Source: Sediminibacterium sp.
GTDB lineage: Bacteria; Bacteroidota; Bacteroidia; Chitinophagales; Chitinophagaceae
Assembly: GCF_030695065.1 (NCBI RefSeq)
Contig: NZ_JAUYTR010000025.1
Span: forward strand, 1 to 64,000
Direction: 5' to 3'
DNA length: 64,000 nucleotides
Part shown: one piece after another, positions 1 through 9,716 of the stretch
Numbering within the stretch: position 1 is the first letter of the stretch
How the letters are laid out: every line of letters begins with the position of its first letter
The notes under the pieces: generated by a model
What the model saw: the letters and a program-made list of their open reading frames with translations, nothing else
Told to the model about the DNA's origin: nothing
The model's database searches: none
Made by a program: the position numbers and the translations under genes

Positions 1-21
1 GAATAAAATCAACTAAACTCT

Positions 22-132
<111 letters not shown>

Positions 133-140
133 TTTATTGA

Positions 141-172
141 ACCTCGATCTTTATTGATCGAGGTTTTTTTTT
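141..172 (+). terminator. rRNA operon terminator
   Basis: A perfect 9-bp stem, ACCTCGATC with GATCGAGGT, has a six-base loop and runs into a T tract. It is placed about 8 bases after the 5S rRNA and ends the rRNA transcript. Confidence 0.9.
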
Positions 173-241
173 GCCCTTAACTATTTTGTTTAAATGATTA
201 AACATTGATTAATCTAAATGGCTTAACTTGCCCATGGTTTT

Positions 242-1516
242 ATGACTAAACCAAAATCCAATATATTATTTCAAATTCTTTCATTAGGTAATCAGGACGA
301 TACTCCATTTAGAGTGGCGTATAAGAACTATATGTTCAACCTATTCCTTTTGTTGGCTACTCCTTTTGCCTTTTTGGTAACCTGTATTAATTTGTATATT
401 GGAGCTTATACGCTTGCCTTTTTTAATGTTGCACACCTTTTAATTTTTGTTGTTGGTTATTATATATCTTATTCGCAAAAGCATTTAGATTATAGACCTC
501 TTTTATTGTTTATTGGTGCAGTAATTTCTTCTTATACGGCATATATGTTTAAGAATGGCAATGAATATCGCTTTCTTATCATGATTGTTGCAGCAGTGGT
601 TTTATGTGAAAAAAATTGGCAGTATATATTATTTGTTCTTTTTGTTTCGCTCAGTTTTGTTGTAATTAGATTAGACGAATTGCCTTTGAGTACCATGAAT
701 GGGTTAAATATTTTTGAGAAAGTAATCAAATTGCTTTTTCCACTTTCTTTCTTTTCAATCTGTTTGTACTATTTCAAAGAATTCTATTTTAAAAATCAAT
801 ACAAGCTTGAAACTGCATATGCCGAGTTAACAAAAAATAAAGAAGAACGTGATCGAATTTTAAATGTGGTTGCACATGATTTAAGGAGTCCGTTAAGTGG
901 CATTTCTGGTATTAGTAAAATGATGTTGGCCGATGATAAAGTGGTGGAAGACAATAAAGAAATGTTTAGACTAATTGAGCAAAGTGCTGAATCTACGCTG
1001 AGGTTGATTACTGATTTGATGCATACCAATATTAATTCTGCAGAGCAATACCAGTTTCAAGAAATTGAATTAAATAAATTGGTACAGCAAATACTGCAAA
1101 TACTTGTTTTTACTGCAAAAGAGAAGAATATTATAATTGAAGTAAATATTGCAAAACAAAAATTAATTTTAAATGCCGATAAGGATAAAATTGATAGGGT
1201 TATATCTAACCTAGTAACCAATGCAATCAAGTTTAGCAAACCTGGTTCAATAGTACACGTTTCTTTACATACAAATGATGGGTTTGCAGAAATCACTGTT
1301 AAAGACAATGGAATTGGTATACCTGAATATTTGCAGGGTAAAATTTTTGATTTGTTTACTACAGCAAAAAGAAAAGGAACGGCTGGTGAGAAAAGTTATG
1401 GATTAGGATTGGCAATTTGTAAAAAAATTGTGGAGGTACATGAAGGGTTTATTCATGTGGAAAGCAAAGAAGGGATAGGGTCTTCCTTTATTGTGAGGCT
1501 CCCTCTTAAGGCCTAA
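242..1516 (+). CDS. Membrane sensor histidine kinase
   Basis: This is a two-component sensor kinase that should autophosphorylate on His212 and pass the phosphate to an unknown response regulator. Residues about 30-180 form roughly six hydrophobic segments of the integral-membrane sensor type, with no large periplasmic domain. A short linker leads to the HisKA H-box VVAHDLRSPLSG (His212), the N-box around N323-N327, the G1 box DNGIGIP (355-361) and the G2 box GLGLAICKKIV (387-397). The 424 residues are complete and end after the ATPase domain, so there is no fused receiver. No response regulator is adjacent, so it is an orphan kinase. The last 11 bases overlap the end of the convergent acetyltransferase gene. 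The signal sensed is unknown. Confidence 0.93.
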   Translation: MTKPKSNILFQILSLGNQDDTPFRVAYKNYMFNLFLLLATPFAFLVTCINLYIGAYTLAFFNVAHLLIFVVGYYISYSQKHLDYRPLLLFIGAVISSYTAYMFKNGNEYRFLIMIVAAVVLCEKNWQYILFVLFVSLSFVVIRLDELPLSTMNGLNIFEKVIKLLFPLSFFSICLYYFKEFYFKNQYKLETAYAELTKNKEERDRILNVVAHDLRSPLSGISGISKMMLADDKVVEDNKEMFRLIEQSAESTLRLITDLMHTNINSAEQYQFQEIELNKLVQQILQILVFTAKEKNIIIEVNIAKQKLILNADKDKIDRVISNLVTNAIKFSKPGSIVHVSLHTNDGFAEITVKDNGIGIPEYLQGKIFDLFTTAKRKGTAGEKSYGLGLAICKKIVEVHEGFIHVESKEGIGSSFIVRLPLKA

Positions 1517-1970
1517 CCATTTCAATATGCTCAATCCCATCTTCTAAATACATTTCTCCTTCTTCAATAAACCCAAATGAAGCATAAAATTTAATTAGAT
1601 AACATTGAGCCCCAATTCTAATAGGCCCCAATCCAAACTGTTGGTGAATCAATTGAATGGCTTCTGCAATTAATAGCTTACCTGCACCTGTTTTTCTATA
1701 CGAGGGGGCACTTACTACTCTTCCAATACTCATTTCCTTATAAGCTAAACCAGGGGGAAGCAATCTGCAATAGGCAATCAATTCATTGTTGTTCCAAAAT
1801 AGTAGATGCATACTTTTTTGATCTTTATTATCTGCATCTTGGAATACGCAGTTTTGTTCAACTACAAACACTTCGTTCCTTAATTGAATAATTGCGTACA
1901 ATTCAAATGGTGTGAGTAATTCAAATGGTTTTAAAGAAAAATAGGTTGTTGCCGTATTCATAGAGTTCAT
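1506..1970 (-). CDS. ElaA-like GNAT N-acetyltransferase
   Basis: This is a small cytoplasmic acetyltransferase of the GNAT fold that should use acetyl-CoA; its substrate is unknown. The 154 residues follow the ElaA subfamily from end to end: the [18 protein letters not shown] segment near residues 30-48, the SIGRVV strand, the acetyl-CoA loop in [14 protein letters not shown], and the C-terminal FYASFGF and EDGIEHIEM motifs. The start at MNSMNT is plausible; an internal Met three codons later is an alternative. It converges with the histidine kinase and is divergent from the flavoprotein gene at 2037. Confidence 0.9.
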   Translation of the reverse strand: MNSMNTATTYFSLKPFELLTPFELYAIIQLRNEVFVVEQNCVFQDADNKDQKSMHLLFWNNNELIAYCRLLPPGLAYKEMSIGRVVSAPSYRKTGAGKLLIAEAIQLIHQQFGLGPIRIGAQCYLIKFYASFGFIEEGEMYLEDGIEHIEMVRP

Positions 1971-1994
1971 TTAACTGATTTGCAAATAATCCCG

Positions 1995-2002
1995 CATCTT
2001 TG
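1995..2002 (+). promoter_or_regulatory. Probable -7 element for the FAD oxidoreductase gene
   Basis: CATCTTTG matches the Bacteroidota -7 consensus TAnnTTTG except at the first base. It lies after the ATG at 1980 but before the ATG at 2037, so it favours the second start. No well-spaced -33 TTG is seen. Confidence 0.45.
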
Positions 2003-2036
2003 CAATGCTGTAAAAATAAGCATACCAGCGATAATC

Positions 2037-3509
2037 ATGTCAAAAAGAGTTGCAATCATAGGTGCCGGCCCAGCAGGATTAACTGCAGCCTACTTGTTGG
2101 GGAAAGAAAAACAACAAGTAGTAGTGTTTGAAAAAGACGCTACTTATGTGGGCGGAATATCTAGAACAGAAAGTTATAAAGGATACCATTTTGATATTGG
2201 TGGACATCGTTTCTTTTCTAAATCTAAGGAAGTAGAAGATTTTTGGACTGAAATCTTAGGTGATGAAATGCTTGAAAGGCCAAGAAGTTCTAGAATATAT
2301 TACAATAAGAAGTTTTTTTCTTATCCCTTGGTTGCAATGGAAGCCTTAAAGAAATTAGGAATTATAGAAAGTGCGCTTTGTGTGTTGAGTTATTTAAAAG
2401 CTAAAATATTCCCTGTTAAAAATCCAACCAATTTTGAAGATTGGGTAGTTAATCAATTTGGTCAAAGACTATTCAATATTTTTTTCAGAACCTATACAGA
2501 AAAAGTATGGGGTATTCCTTGTAAAGAAATTTCTGCTGATTGGGCTGCACAAAGAATTAAAGGCCTTTCATTAAGTAGTGCTATTTGGAATGCACTTTTT
2601 AAGTCAAAACCATCTAAGAAAGGGGATGTAATTAAAACCTTGATTGACTCTTTTAGATATCCAAAGCAAGGACCTGGTTTAATGTGGGAACGCTGTACGG
2701 AGAAATGTAAAGCAATGGGTGTTCAGGTTGAAATGAATTGTGGCGTTAAAGACATTGCTACAGCGGATGGCAAATGGACAGTACATACCAATGATGGCAG
2801 AACCTTTAATGATTTTGATTATGTGCTTTCTTCGGCCCCAATGCGTGAATTGATTCAAGCAGTAAGTCCGGCCTTTCCAACTAAAGCCTTTGAAGGTGCA
2901 GCTAATTTAGGATACAGAGATTTTTTAACGGTTGTCTTAATTTGTAAGGATGAAGATGCATTTCATGACAACTGGATTTATATTCACGACCCAAGTGTGA
3001 AAGTAGGGCGTATTCAAAATTTTAAATCTTGGAGTCCTTACATGGTTCCTGATCCTGAAATGGCTTGTTACGGATTAGAATATTTTTGTTTTGAAGGTGA
3101 TGGATTGTGGACCAGTTCCGATTATGATTTAATTGAATTGGCTAAAAAAGAGATTGCACAAATTGGATTAACCCAACCAACTGCTGTGGTGGATGGTTAT
3201 GTGGTAAGACAACCCAAAGCCTATCCAGTTTATGATCATATGTATAAGGAAAGAGTAAATGATGTTCGTGAAGCTTTAAAACAATACCCAGGACTTTATT
3301 TAGTAGGTAGAAACGGAATGCATAAATACAATAACCAAGATCATAGTATGATGACAGCAATGCTGGCTGCTAAAAATATAGTAGCAGGTAAAGAAGTATA
3401 TGATTTATGGGATGTGAATGAAGATGCGGAATACCATGAAGGTGGAGAAAGAGGAGCAGAAGTAGAGAAAGTTGCAGAACGCCTTGTTCCACAGAAACTG
3501 AATCCTTAG
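2037..3509 (+). CDS. NAD(P)/FAD-dependent oxidoreductase (amine oxidase / UGM-like superfamily)
   Basis: This is a cytoplasmic flavoprotein of the protoporphyrinogen-oxidase / UDP-galactopyranose-mutase-like superfamily; its substrate cannot be told from sequence. From the chosen start, a Rossmann motif sits at the N-terminus ([19 protein letters not shown]), followed by [15 protein letters not shown], which is the FAD-contacting region, and [10 protein letters not shown] conserved C-terminal FAD-binding end is visible ([21 protein letters not shown]). An in-frame ATG at 1980 would add 19 residues, but the Rossmann strand starts right after the second Met and the probable -7 element lies between them. 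Stop codons of this gene and convergent rarA overlap by 4 bases. Confidence 0.88.
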   Translation: MSKRVAIIGAGPAGLTAAYLLGKEKQQVVVFEKDATYVGGISRTESYKGYHFDIGGHRFFSKSKEVEDFWTEILGDEMLERPRSSRIYYNKKFFSYPLVAMEALKKLGIIESALCVLSYLKAKIFPVKNPTNFEDWVVNQFGQRLFNIFFRTYTEKVWGIPCKEISADWAAQRIKGLSLSSAIWNALFKSKPSKKGDVIKTLIDSFRYPKQGPGLMWERCTEKCKAMGVQVEMNCGVKDIATADGKWTVHTNDGRTFNDFDYVLSSAPMRELIQAVSPAFPTKAFEGAANLGYRDFLTVVLICKDEDAFHDNWIYIHDPSVKVGRIQNFKSWSPYMVPDPEMACYGLEYFCFEGDGLWTSSDYDLIELAKKEIAQIGLTQPTAVVDGYVVRQPKAYPVYDHMYKERVNDVREALKQYPGLYLVGRNGMHKYNNQDHSMMTAMLAAKNIVAGKEVYDLWDVNEDAEYHEGGERGAEVEKVAERLVPQKLNP

Positions 3510-4768
3510 TACCCATATTTGCCTTTCCAACGCTCTTTTAAAAATTTCTTTATTTCATTTTCTCTGGCGTTATTTCCAGGAACATAAAATGAAGTGTTTT
3601 TTAATTGATCTGGCAAGTATTCTTGTTCAATGAAATTATTTTCTCCTAAATGTGAGTACTGATAATTTTTACCGTAGTCCATTTGCTTCATCAATTTAGT
3701 AGGTGCATTTCTCAAATGTAGCGGCACCGATAAATCACCGTGTTGTGAAACAGCTTGCTGGGCTTTAGCAATTGCTTCGTAAGACGCATTACTTTTTGGA
3801 GAAGAAGCTAAATATGTAGCGCATTGCGAAAGTATTATTCTGCTTTCAGGATAACCAATTTTTGAAACGGCATCAAAAGTTCCATTAGCTAATAGTAATG
3901 CGTTGGGGTTGGCATTACCAATATCTTCACTTGCGAAGATGAGCATTCTTCCAGCAATAAATTTTACATCTTCACCTCCTTCAATCATTCGGGCCAACCA
4001 ATAAACGGCACCATTGGGATCAGAGCCTCTCATACTTTTGATAAATGCAGAAACAATGTCATAGTGTTGCTCACCAGATTTATCATACAAAGCAATTTTT
4101 TGTTGAGCCACTTTTAAAACAATATCATCGGTTATAATAGTAGCACCAGTTTGAACAACAAGATCCAAAAGATTTAATAATTTTCTACCATCTCCACCGC
4201 TTAGGTTTATTAAAGCCTCCGTTTCTGCTAACTGAATATTTTTTAGTTGCAGCAGCTCATCTCTATTAATGGCGTCTTGCATTAATTGAATTAATTGCTG
4301 CTTTTCTAAAGCTTTTAGAACATAAACCTGACACCTGCTCAACAATGCAGCATTCACTTCAAAAGAAGGATTCTCAGTGGTAGCACCAATTAGTCTGATA
4401 ATTCCTTTTTCTACTGCACCTAATAATGCATCTTGTTGGCTTTTATTAAAACGATGTATTTCATCAATAAATAATACTGCTCCAGATAGATGTTTGGCTT
4501 GTTCTATCACTTCTCTCACTTCTTTAACACCACTACTGATGGCAGAGAGTTGAAAATAAGGCACTTGAAGGGTTTGTGTTATTACATTCGCCAACGTGGT
4601 TTTGCCTACACCAGGAGGCCCCCATAAGATCATAGACGGTACAACGCCTTTTACTAAAGCTGTTCTTAAAATACTTCCTTGGCCAGTAATATGTTCTTGA
4701 CCCAATACCTCATCTAAATTAGTCGGGCGCATTCTCTCCGCCAAAGGGGTATGGGCATTATTGGTCAT
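3506..4768 (-). CDS. rarA: Replication-associated recombination protein RarA (MgsA/WRNIP1 family AAA ATPase)
   Basis: RarA is an AAA+ ATPase related to clamp loaders that acts at stalled replication forks. The 420-residue protein has the family opening [19 protein letters not shown], a Walker A at residues 50-57 (GPPGVGKT), a Walker B at 99-107 (LFIDEIHRF), the sensor 1 region [12 protein letters not shown] and the RarA-specific C-terminal domain ([24 protein letters not shown]). Length is near the usual 420-450. It lies between two genes of unrelated function and probably has its own transcript. Confident assignment. Confidence 0.95.
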   Translation of the reverse strand: MTNNAHTPLAERMRPTNLDEVLGQEHITGQGSILRTALVKGVVPSMILWGPPGVGKTTLANVITQTLQVPYFQLSAISSGVKEVREVIEQAKHLSGAVLFIDEIHRFNKSQQDALLGAVEKGIIRLIGATTENPSFEVNAALLSRCQVYVLKALEKQQLIQLMQDAINRDELLQLKNIQLAETEALINLSGGDGRKLLNLLDLVVQTGATIITDDIVLKVAQQKIALYDKSGEQHYDIVSAFIKSMRGSDPNGAVYWLARMIEGGEDVKFIAGRMLIFASEDIGNANPNALLLANGTFDAVSKIGYPESRIILSQCATYLASSPKSNASYEAIAKAQQAVSQHGDLSVPLHLRNAPTKLMKQMDYGKNYQYSHLGENNFIEQEYLPDQLKNTSFYVPGNNARENEIKKFLKERWKGKYGY

Positions 4769-4777
4769 TGAGTAAAT

Positions 4778-5923
4778 TTAATTTTTAAATTTAGTGATTC
4801 CCGCAAGAATAGTGGTACCAAATCCGAGTAAAGCAATAATCCCAAAGGACCATTGTAATCCAAATGCTTCTGCAATAAATCCAATTAATGGAGGACCAAT
4901 AAAAAATCCAAAAAATCCTATACTTGAAACGGCTGCCAAAGCCATGCCTGCACTCATTTTTTCTGATTTTCCTGCTTGACTATATACAATTGGTACTACC
5001 GAGGAAACCCCAAAACCAACCAATAAAAAACCAATTGTAGCAAATACAATGGTAGGAAAAAATACTGCAATGAGTAATCCAATTGCAATTAGAATGCCGC
5101 TGCCTTGCAGAATTTCTTTTCTACCAAAACGCAATACCAGTCCATCACCTAAAAATCTACCCAATGCCATAGTACCCATAAATGAAGCGTAACCTAGCGT
5201 TATCAAACCTGGAGGTGCTTCAACAATTTTCTGAAAATAAATTCCACTCCAGTCGAACATGGTGCCTTCTGCCGCCATGCAACAAAAAGAGATTAATCCT
5301 AGTTTCAATAATATTTTATCGGGTTTTACAAATAAGGGCTGGTTACCAATAACAGCATCTTTGGGCATTCTACCAAACTTCATAATTACAGCAAGCAACA
5401 CCATTACAGCTGCAATTACAAGAAAATGCTTTAGTGGATTAAAGCCCAAAGAAATCATTAGCGTTCCTACAGCTGCGCCAGTAAAACCGGCCATACTCCA
5501 TATACCATGGAAAGAAGCCATAATCGATTTACCATATAAATCTTCTACTGCAACAGCTTGTGTGTTAACAGAGATATTCATCATATTGCCCAGTAATCCA
5601 AAGAAGAACAATAAAGTGGTTAGTACAAATATAGAAGTAGCAGCACCTAATGATAAAAGCAATAAAGGGTATATAATTGCAGCAATAAGCATTACCGTTC
5701 TGCTACCTAATTTGGCTACCAGCCAACCCGAAATGGGTAAACTTACCATTGAACCTGCAGGTAATGCAAATAGAATACCTCCTAATTCTGCATCATTTAA
5801 TTCTAGTTTTATTTTAATATCTGGTATACGACTTGCCCAACTGGCAAAAGTAATTCCAGCTATAAAAAAGTAACTCCCAATAGACCAACGATGGGTTCTT
5901 CGCGAAAGGGTATTTACGTTCAT
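4778..5923 (-). CDS. MFS transporter, YbjJ-like
   Basis: This is an inner-membrane major facilitator superfamily transporter with about 12 hydrophobic segments in 381 residues. The N-terminal GITFASWASRIPDIK segment followed by LNDAELG resembles the YbjJ/fucose-permease-like branch. GKSIMASFHGIWSMAGFTGAAVG is a typical TM4-5 motif of that branch, and RFGRKEIL supplies the basic loop between the two halves. The substrate is unknown. It is transcribed away from aspS, and CAAAAATA at 5940-5947 (TATTTTTG on the minus strand) is a likely -7 element 17 bases upstream of the start. Confidence 0.88.
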   Translation of the reverse strand: MNVNTLSRRTHRWSIGSYFFIAGITFASWASRIPDIKIKLELNDAELGGILFALPAGSMVSLPISGWLVAKLGSRTVMLIAAIIYPLLLLSLGAATSIFVLTTLLFFFGLLGNMMNISVNTQAVAVEDLYGKSIMASFHGIWSMAGFTGAAVGTLMISLGFNPLKHFLVIAAVMVLLAVIMKFGRMPKDAVIGNQPLFVKPDKILLKLGLISFCCMAAEGTMFDWSGIYFQKIVEAPPGLITLGYASFMGTMALGRFLGDGLVLRFGRKEILQGSGILIAIGLLIAVFFPTIVFATIGFLLVGFGVSSVVPIVYSQAGKSEKMSAGMALAAVSSIGFFGFFIGPPLIGFIAEAFGLQWSFGIIALLGFGTTILAGITKFKN

Positions 5924-5939
5924 AACTATAATTCAAGGG

Positions 5940-5985
5940 CAAAAATACCGCAATAAGACAACTTGGCCCATTTAGGTTATATTTG
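5940..5985. promoter_or_regulatory. Divergent -7 elements for the MFS gene (minus) and aspS (plus)
   Basis: On the minus strand TATTTTTG (5940-5947) and on the plus strand TATATTTG (5978-5985) both match TAnnTTTG exactly. They face away from each other between the MFS gene and aspS. Neither has a TTG at the usual spacing upstream, so only the -7 half is supported. Confidence 0.55.
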
Positions 5986-6032
5986 CGCTCTTAAATGGCT
6001 ATTTGGCCTGTTGTATAAATTATTTTTTGCGT

Positions 6033-7859
6033 ATGTATCGTACTAATACCTGTGGAGAATTAAGGTTAGCAAATGCGGGTCAAGAAACAACTTTGGCTGG
6101 CTGGGTTCAAACTGTTAGAAAGTTTGGCGCTATTACTTTTGTGGATTTGAGAGACCGTTATGGAATCACTCAATTGTTGTTTGGAGAATCGTTAACTGCT
6201 ATGCTAGATGAGCAGCCTTTAGGTCGTGAATATGTTTTGCAAGTAAAAGGAAATGTACAAGAAAGAAGCAGTAAGAATGCCAATATTCCCACAGGCGAAA
6301 TTGAAATAGCGGTAACTGAATTTAAGGTATTAAACAAATCAGCTGTGCCTCCATTTACCATTCAAGATGATACAGATGGTGGAGATGATTTAAGAATGAA
6401 ATATCGCTTTTTAGACTTAAGAAGAAATGCGGTAAAGAAGAACTTGGAATTACGTTATGCAGTAAATAGATCAGCCCGAAATTATTTGCATGAAAATAGT
6501 TTCATGGATATTGAAACACCTTTTTTAATTAAATCTACTCCAGAAGGCGCAAGAGATTTTGTAGTGCCTTCTAGAATGAATCCAGGTCAATTTTATGCAT
6601 TACCACAAAGTCCACAAACTTTCAAGCAATTGTTGATGGTAAGTGGGTATGATCGTTACTATCAAATCGTAAAATGTTTCAGAGACGAAGACTTACGTGC
6701 AGATCGTCAACCAGAATTTACACAAATAGATTGCGAAATGGCATTTGTGGAGCAAGAAGATATTCTACAAATGTTTGAAGGATTGGTGAAGCGTATTTTT
6801 AAAGACGTAAAGAGTATCGACTACACAGAGCAAGTTGAAAGAATGTCTTGGGAAGATGCCATGTGGCATTACGGAAATGACAAGCCCGATATTCGTTTTG
6901 GCATGAAGCTCTCTAACTTGAAAAGTGCCTTTTTAAAAGGTGGCCAAATTGAAGCTACAGGAGATTTAATTAATGGTGCTGGTTTTGGAGTGTTTGATAA
7001 TGCGGAAACAGTATTGGCTATTGCCGTACCTGGTTGTTCCGAATACACACGCAAACAAACCGATGAATTAACTGAATGGGTTAAACGTCCTCAGATTGGT
7101 ATGCAGGGGATGGTATATATCAAGTGCAACGCTGATGGAACCTACAAGAGTAGTGTAGATAAGTTTTATTCAGAAGAAAAATTGAAAGCCATTGCAGATT
7201 CGGCAGGAGCACAAGCCGGAGATTTGGTGTTGATTTTGGCAGGTCGTGAAGAAAGAACCCGTAAAGCAACCAGTGAACTTAGATTAGAAATGGGTAAGCG
7301 TTTGGGTATGCGCAAAGACGATGAATTCAAACTGTTGTGGGTGATGGATTTCCCATTATTTGAATATGCAGAAGAAGAAAATCGTTGGGTAGCCAGACAC
7401 CATCCGTTCACTTCACCTAAGCCCGATCATATTGAAGTGATGATCAACAATAATCCAGTGATTGAAAATGCAGATAAATATTTAGAACATCCTTATTCCA
7501 ATATCAAAGCCAATGCCTATGATATGGTATTAAACGGTAATGAAATAGGAGGGGGATCAATCAGAATTTATCAGCGTCCATTACAAGAGAAAATGTTTGC
7601 AGCTTTAGGTATGACCGAAGAAGAAGCACAACATAAATTTGGATTCTTATTGGGTGCTTTTGAATATGGTGCACCACCACATGGAGGTATTGCATTTGGA
7701 TTTGATAGACTTTGTTCTATTTTAGGCGGCAGTGAAAGTATTAGAGACTTCATTGCATTCCCTAAAAACAATAGCGGTAGAGATGTGATGCTAGATGCGC
7801 CAAGCACTATTGATGATAAGCAGTTTGATGAATTACAGATTAAATTGAATTTAAAATAA
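6033..7859 (+). CDS. aspS: Aspartyl-tRNA synthetase
   Basis: AspRS charges tRNA-Asp with aspartate in the cytoplasm. From [10 protein letters not shown] the 608-residue protein shows the OB-fold anticodon domain ([20 protein letters not shown]), the class II motif 2 region ([18 protein letters not shown]), the bacterial GAD insertion domain, and motif 3 ([16 protein letters not shown]). The order and length are those of the bacterial-type enzyme. The ATG at 6033 is preferred over an in-frame TTG at 6003 because the family begins with this short Met-Tyr/Leu-Arg-Thr sequence. A -7 element lies at 5978-5985 and a strong terminator follows. Confidence 0.97.
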   Translation: MYRTNTCGELRLANAGQETTLAGWVQTVRKFGAITFVDLRDRYGITQLLFGESLTAMLDEQPLGREYVLQVKGNVQERSSKNANIPTGEIEIAVTEFKVLNKSAVPPFTIQDDTDGGDDLRMKYRFLDLRRNAVKKNLELRYAVNRSARNYLHENSFMDIETPFLIKSTPEGARDFVVPSRMNPGQFYALPQSPQTFKQLLMVSGYDRYYQIVKCFRDEDLRADRQPEFTQIDCEMAFVEQEDILQMFEGLVKRIFKDVKSIDYTEQVERMSWEDAMWHYGNDKPDIRFGMKLSNLKSAFLKGGQIEATGDLINGAGFGVFDNAETVLAIAVPGCSEYTRKQTDELTEWVKRPQIGMQGMVYIKCNADGTYKSSVDKFYSEEKLKAIADSAGAQAGDLVLILAGREERTRKATSELRLEMGKRLGMRKDDEFKLLWVMDFPLFEYAEEENRWVARHHPFTSPKPDHIEVMINNNPVIENADKYLEHPYSNIKANAYDMVLNGNEIGGGSIRIYQRPLQEKMFAALGMTEEEAQHKFGFLLGAFEYGAPPHGGIAFGFDRLCSILGGSESIRDFIAFPKNNSGRDVMLDAPSTIDDKQFDELQIKLNLK

Positions 7860-7878
7860 ATTCAATTTCTAATAATCG

Positions 7879-7918
7879 TAAAGAAGCCGTTTCATCTAAT
7901 GGAGCGGCTTCTTTACTA
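7879..7918. terminator. Bidirectional terminator between aspS and the HAAS-like gene
   Basis: An 11-bp perfect stem, TAAAGAAGCCG (7879-7889) with CGGCTTCTTTA (7905-7915), sits between the convergent genes. It has A-rich and T-rich flanks, so it can serve either strand. Confidence 0.8.
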
Positions 7919-7929
7919 AATAAATGTCT

Positions 7930-8616
7930 TTATGCAAATGCTTTGGGATATTGTTCTAGGGCGCTTTTGTATAACTCTTTTATGAAATCTCTATGTGCTA
8001 ATATTGAAATAAAAATGATTAGCATAAACAGCGAAATAAGCGCATAGGAGAGAAAGTGCATACTTTTTACTTCAGCATAATCAAAAATACTGCTACTGAA
8101 AAAAATCTGTACAAAGAAGCCTGAATGAATAATTCCACTTAATCGTTCACTCGTAACAATCATTGCTTTTTTTTGGCTTTTAAAAAGTTTATTTGTTTGG
8201 ATTGAATGAACAATTTCAAAAACAAATATGGCTAGGCCTAATGCAAACAAGAATATCCCTTGATAATAATCCTGAGTCAAAAACTTACCCACAAGTAACA
8301 CAGCAGCATATAAGCAAAGTGTCAGTGCAATTTTTGGGACAGTGAAATACGAGAAGAATAATTTCCATTTTTGTTTTCTTGCTTTCTTACTCACCATCTC
8401 CATTCGGGTGGCTACAATATCTGCAAACCCCTTGATGCCAAAACCTGCATACACAATTTCAAGTGCTTGCTCAAAACTGAGTTTTGAATTCAAGTTCATT
8501 TTTTCTTCAATTGCTTCCGATAAGTGATCTACTAGTTCTACCTGAACATCATAATACTGAACATAATGCTTTCTGCAAAAAGCATAGAGGCTTTCGTATT
8601 GGACTTCTGTAATCAT
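7930..8616 (-). CDS. Membrane protein with N-terminal HAAS-like domain, PadR partner
   Basis: A 228-residue membrane protein. The first 65 residues are soluble and helical (VELVDHLSEAIEEKM, then SFEQALEIVYAGFG) and resemble the HAAS domain often encoded next to PadR regulators. About four to five hydrophobic segments follow between residues 85 and 215. Its start overlaps the end of the padR-like gene by 4 bases, so the pair is translationally coupled. By analogy with padR-HAAS pairs it may be a membrane output or sensor controlled by the regulator. The function itself is not known. Confidence 0.7.
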   Translation of the reverse strand: MITEVQYESLYAFCRKHYVQYYDVQVELVDHLSEAIEEKMNLNSKLSFEQALEIVYAGFGIKGFADIVATRMEMVSKKARKQKWKLFFSYFTVPKIALTLCLYAAVLLVGKFLTQDYYQGIFLFALGLAIFVFEIVHSIQTNKLFKSQKKAMIVTSERLSGIIHSGFFVQIFFSSSIFDYAEVKSMHFLSYALISLFMLIIFISILAHRDFIKELYKSALEQYPKAFA

Positions 8617-8951
8617 CCTATAGCTGTTTTAGGATTAACAATAAATTCAAGACTCTGCATAAATGCTTTCATTTCTTCCATAGCTACTGAAGTCTGCTTT
8701 TTTCCTGCTTTAGTTAAGCTATAATATTTTCGCATTCTGTTGCCATTCATTTCTGTTACTGCTTCTACAATGCCTTGTTCTTCTAATTTATGCAAGAGCG
8801 GATAGAGTGCCCCTTCTGTGATATTTAATTCGCCTTTAGTAATGTCTTTCACCATTTGGGTCATCTGGTAACCATACATTCTGCCATTGTCCTTTAGAAG
8901 CCTTAACAAGATGGGTTCAAGGCAACCTTTATATAGAGAAGATTTTTTCAT
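8613..8951 (-). CDS. PadR family transcriptional regulator
   Basis: A 112-residue winged-helix repressor of the PadR family. The typical opening is present (ILRLLKDNGRMYGYQ-like helix), then ITEGALYPLLHKLEEQGIV as recognition helix and wing, RKYYSLTKAGKK as the second strand pair, and a short C-terminal dimerisation helix (PadR subfamily 2 size). It is the first gene of a two-gene operon with the HAAS-like membrane protein. AT-rich repeats upstream (8993-9030) are candidate autoregulatory sites. The ligand is unknown. Confidence 0.92.
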   Translation of the reverse strand: MKKSSLYKGCLEPILLRLLKDNGRMYGYQMTQMVKDITKGELNITEGALYPLLHKLEEQGIVEAVTEMNGNRMRKYYSLTKAGKKQTSVAMEEMKAFMQSLEFIVNPKTAIG

Positions 8952-8992
8952 TTCACGTTCAATTTTTTTGAGCAGTCTTTTGGATCACAATA

Positions 8993-9030
8993 ATACATAA
9001 AATATAAATACATAAGAAAATTATGCATAA
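8993..9030. promoter_or_regulatory. Candidate PadR operator cluster
   Basis: ATACATAA occurs at 8993-9000 and again at 9008-9015, 15 bases apart, and is followed by the perfect palindrome TTATGCATAA (9021-9030). The cluster lies 42-80 bases upstream of the padR-like start, where its promoter is expected. PadR regulators commonly bind ATGT/ACAT-type sites, so autoregulation is a reasonable inference, but the region is AT-rich. Confidence 0.35.
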
Positions 9031-9116
9031 ATAATAAAGTATTACTTATAAACTGCAGTGATAGTAAACCCCTATTGATTATTCTTTACCTTTACCCTTA
9101 TTTACTAAACATATTT

Positions 9117-9629
9117 ATGAAACAACTGACCATTTACAGAATTCTCTCTTTTATTTTGGTTCCTATTGCATTAATTATTGGATTTTTAGATCTATTTGTA
9201 TTGGTTATGGGTTTGTCTGGTAATCCTGCTATGTTGTTTATTGCTTTTGTTATGGCTTGCCTGGTTATTTATGCATTTGCATCCCTTAGATTTTTACTGC
9301 ACGGTATTGGTAATCAGCGTCATTGTAAACCTTCCTTAAGAGATTGGATTAAGGTAAATGCTTATGGCACTTTGTTTATTGCAGGTATGTTCTTTTTAAA
9401 TTCAACTGGTGTATTCTTTCTTGGAGACATACAATTGCAGCAAATGTTATCAGACGTGATGGAGCAGCAGCCTGAATTGGCGGGAAAGATTTCTATGGAA
9501 ACGATGGTGGATATGTTTAAAGTAGTTGCAGTGATTATGTTTATTATTAGTGTAACCGCAATCATTCATGTTCAAATTGGTTTTAGACTGTTGCGTCAAT
9601 ATTCCTATTTGTTCAGGAGTTTAGAATAA
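9117..9629 (+). CDS. Small integral membrane protein of unknown function
   Basis: Not recognised as any family. From the ATG at 9117 the 170-residue protein begins MKQLTIYRILSFIL and shows four hydrophobic segments (about residues 7-30, 39-62, 78-100 and 128-152) with short loops. An in-frame start at 9075 would add 14 residues but is less likely. It is divergent from the padR operon and upstream of efp, which has its own promoter. The intervening 165-base region holds the AT-rich repeats noted at 8993-9030. Confidence 0.7.
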   Translation: MKQLTIYRILSFILVPIALIIGFLDLFVLVMGLSGNPAMLFIAFVMACLVIYAFASLRFLLHGIGNQRHCKPSLRDWIKVNAYGTLFIAGMFFLNSTGVFFLGDIQLQQMLSDVMEQQPELAGKISMETMVDMFKVVAVIMFIISVTAIIHVQIGFRLLRQYSYLFRSLE

Positions 9630-9647
9630 GGCATATTTATACCTTGT

Positions 9648-9677
9648 TTGTTGTTTCGTTGCTATTTCCTACTTTTG
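9648..9677 (+). promoter_or_regulatory. efp promoter (-33/-7)
   Basis: TTG at 9648-9650, a 19-base spacer and TACTTTTG at 9670-9677 fit the Bacteroidota primary sigma promoter. Transcription would start about 30 bases before the efp ATG. Confidence 0.75.
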
Positions 9678-9716
9678 CAGCCGTCTTAACCAGACTTTAT
9701 ATTTAAAAAATTATTT

